From: Flavobacteriales bacterium UBA3376
GTDB taxonomy: Bacteria; Bacteroidota; Bacteroidia; Flavobacteriales; Weeksellaceae
DNA length: 16,442 bases
Assembly (NCBI GenBank): GCA_002359055.1
Contig: DEQC01000084.1
Location: 1 to 16,442 of the forward strand
Direction of reading: 5' to 3'
Shown: positions 15,539 to 16,442 of the stretch, one piece after another
How positions within the stretch are numbered: position 1 is the stretch's first letter
Layout: each line of letters opens with the position of its first letter
Program-made: the position numbers and the translations under genes
The notes under the pieces: generated by a model
Told to the model about the DNA's origin: nothing
Databases searched by the model: none
What the model saw: the letters and a program-made list of their open reading frames with translations, nothing else

Positions 15539-16135
15539 TTAAATCAGCTTTCCACCTTTTACTACAAATTCATTTTTGATGATTTCCCAATTTTCAGCAT
15601 GGATAGGACGACTTGCATTTTCGATAATATTTGTTTTAAAACCTAAATCCAATGCATCATAAGCCGTGAAAATCACGCAAAAATCACTTGCAATACCTGC
15701 GATACTAACTTCATTGACATTTCTATCTTTTAGATAACCGAGCAAACCGGTATTTTTTCTTCTTCCGTTGTCATAAAATCCACTATAACTATCGACTTCT
15801 TTGTCCATTCCTTTTCGGAAAATTGCTTCGATTTTATTGGTGTTGAGATCTTTGTGAAATTCAGCTCCAAAAGTACCTTGAACACAGTGATCTGGCCATA
15901 GAACTTGTTCAAGCCCGTTGAGATCAATGGTATCAAATTCGAATTTATCGTCATGTTGACTCGCAAAGCTTTTATGATTGTGTGGGTGCCAATCTTGTGT
16001 AGCAACAATCAAATCAAATTGATTTTGTAATTGATTAATCACTGGAATTACCTCATTAGCATTGGAAACTTCCAAACTACCACCTTTCAGGAAATCATTC
16101 TGAATATCGACTATAATAAGCGCATGTGTTTTCAT
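15539..16135 (-). CDS. pncA: Nicotinamidase (pyrazinamidase)
   Basis: A cytoplasmic cysteine hydrolase that deamidates nicotinamide to nicotinate in NAD salvage. The 198-residue product has the isochorismatase fold and all family residues: catalytic D10 (IIVDIQNDF), K108 (FRKGMD) and C153 (GIASDFCV), and metal ligands D48 and H50 (TQDWHPHNHKSFA) and H83 (WPDHC). The open frame reaches back to 16240, but the extra 35 residues are basic, unlike the family, and precede a typical N-terminus MKTHALIIVDIQ, so the ATG at 16135 is chosen. It is transcribed toward the zinc-ribbon gene, 97 bp away, so it may have its own unit. Confidence 0.96.
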   Translation of the reverse strand: MKTHALIIVDIQNDFLKGGSLEVSNANEVIPVINQLQNQFDLIVATQDWHPHNHKSFASQHDDKFEFDTIDLNGLEQVLWPDHCVQGTFGAEFHKDLNTNKIEAIFRKGMDKEVDSYSGFYDNGRRKNTGLLGYLKDRNVNEVSIAGIASDFCVIFTAYDALDLGFKTNIIENASRPIHAENWEIIKNEFVVKGGKLI

Positions 16136-16442
16136 AATTGCTAATTTATGAAAAAATGAACAGATGTATAAATGTTTCTTACAGTGGAAGAAGCGTGATT
16201 TTATAAGTTTGCTGTTTAATATAATTTTATTACTTTTCAAATGTTGAAAATCGATTGTAAACTTCCCCCAAATCCAAACTATTTAAAGGTGTCCATGGAA
16301 AACTCTAAAATTAACTCAATCCACTAACAACCAGAATATTCCATCTTTCTCATTCACCCTCGAATCATTTTTAAAAAAAGCAAGAGTCTCATAAAGACAA
16401 TCAACCTCTTGAGGTTTTCATATTTGAATTCAACTCCTTTCC
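16136..16442. other. Upstream region of pncA, no convincing gene
   Basis: This 307-base stretch must contain the pncA promoter. On the minus strand TACATCTG (16158-16165), 22 bases before the ATG, is one base off the TAnnTTTG consensus. Farther out the minus strand has short open pieces separated by stops, including one of about 33 codons ending at 16316 that looks mildly coding, and a short palindrome AACCTCTTGAGGTT (16405-16418). The edge of a gene beyond the window cannot be excluded. Confidence 0.4.

Noticed and set aside
16136..16240. Longer pncA start at 16240
   Set aside because: Adds 35 basic, non-homologous residues before a canonical nicotinamidase N-terminus; the internal ATG at 16135 is preferred.

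Overview
The window is a low-GC stretch (roughly one third G+C by eye) of a Bacteroidota chromosome, most likely a member of the Flavobacteriales. The succinate dehydrogenase subunits are of the Bacteroidota type, signal peptides end in the common flavobacterial SAQ or in a lipobox Cys, Shine-Dalgarno sequences are essentially absent, and promoter-like sites resemble the Bacteroidota TAnnTTTG element. No tRNA, rRNA, CRISPR array, insertion sequence or phage gene was found.

Layout. (1) 1-2100: the 3' part of sdhA and complete sdhB, closed by a strong intrinsic terminator. (2) 2117-2743: a stand-alone beta-carbonic anhydrase. (3) 2805-5431: a lipoprotein with one c-type heme motif, then an OmpR-type response regulator and a CusS-like histidine kinase, 39 and 35 bp apart and probably one operon. 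(4) 5432-11042: a regulatory gap holding a direct-repeat operator (TTTAAG-N5-TTTAAG), then a complete heavy-metal RND efflux system: TolC-type channel, lipoprotein adaptor and CzcA/CusA-type pump. (5) 11041-12282: the C-terminal stub of a PhnB-like VOC gene directly abutting the pump gene, then an unusual membrane-anchored SRPBCC-DinB fusion. (6) 12343-16135, all on the minus strand: nhaA, rmuC, a small zinc-ribbon protein and the nicotinamidase gene pncA. (7) 16136-16442: no convincing gene.

How it fits together. The kinase would sense a periplasmic signal, plausibly a metal, and phosphorylate the regulator. The regulator would bind the repeat placed where a -33 element should be and switch on export of metal ions across both membranes. 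The heme lipoprotein ahead of the two-component genes has no known role here and is the best candidate for an undescribed link between redox or heme state and metal efflux. NhaA, RmuC and PncA are housekeeping genes (ion homeostasis, genome maintenance, NAD salvage).

I see no clearly new multi-gene defence or mobile system. The points most worth following are the operator repeat, the heme lipoprotein, the truncated VOC gene fused to the pump's 3' end, the SRPBCC-DinB fusion, and a foldable element between adaptor and pump genes.
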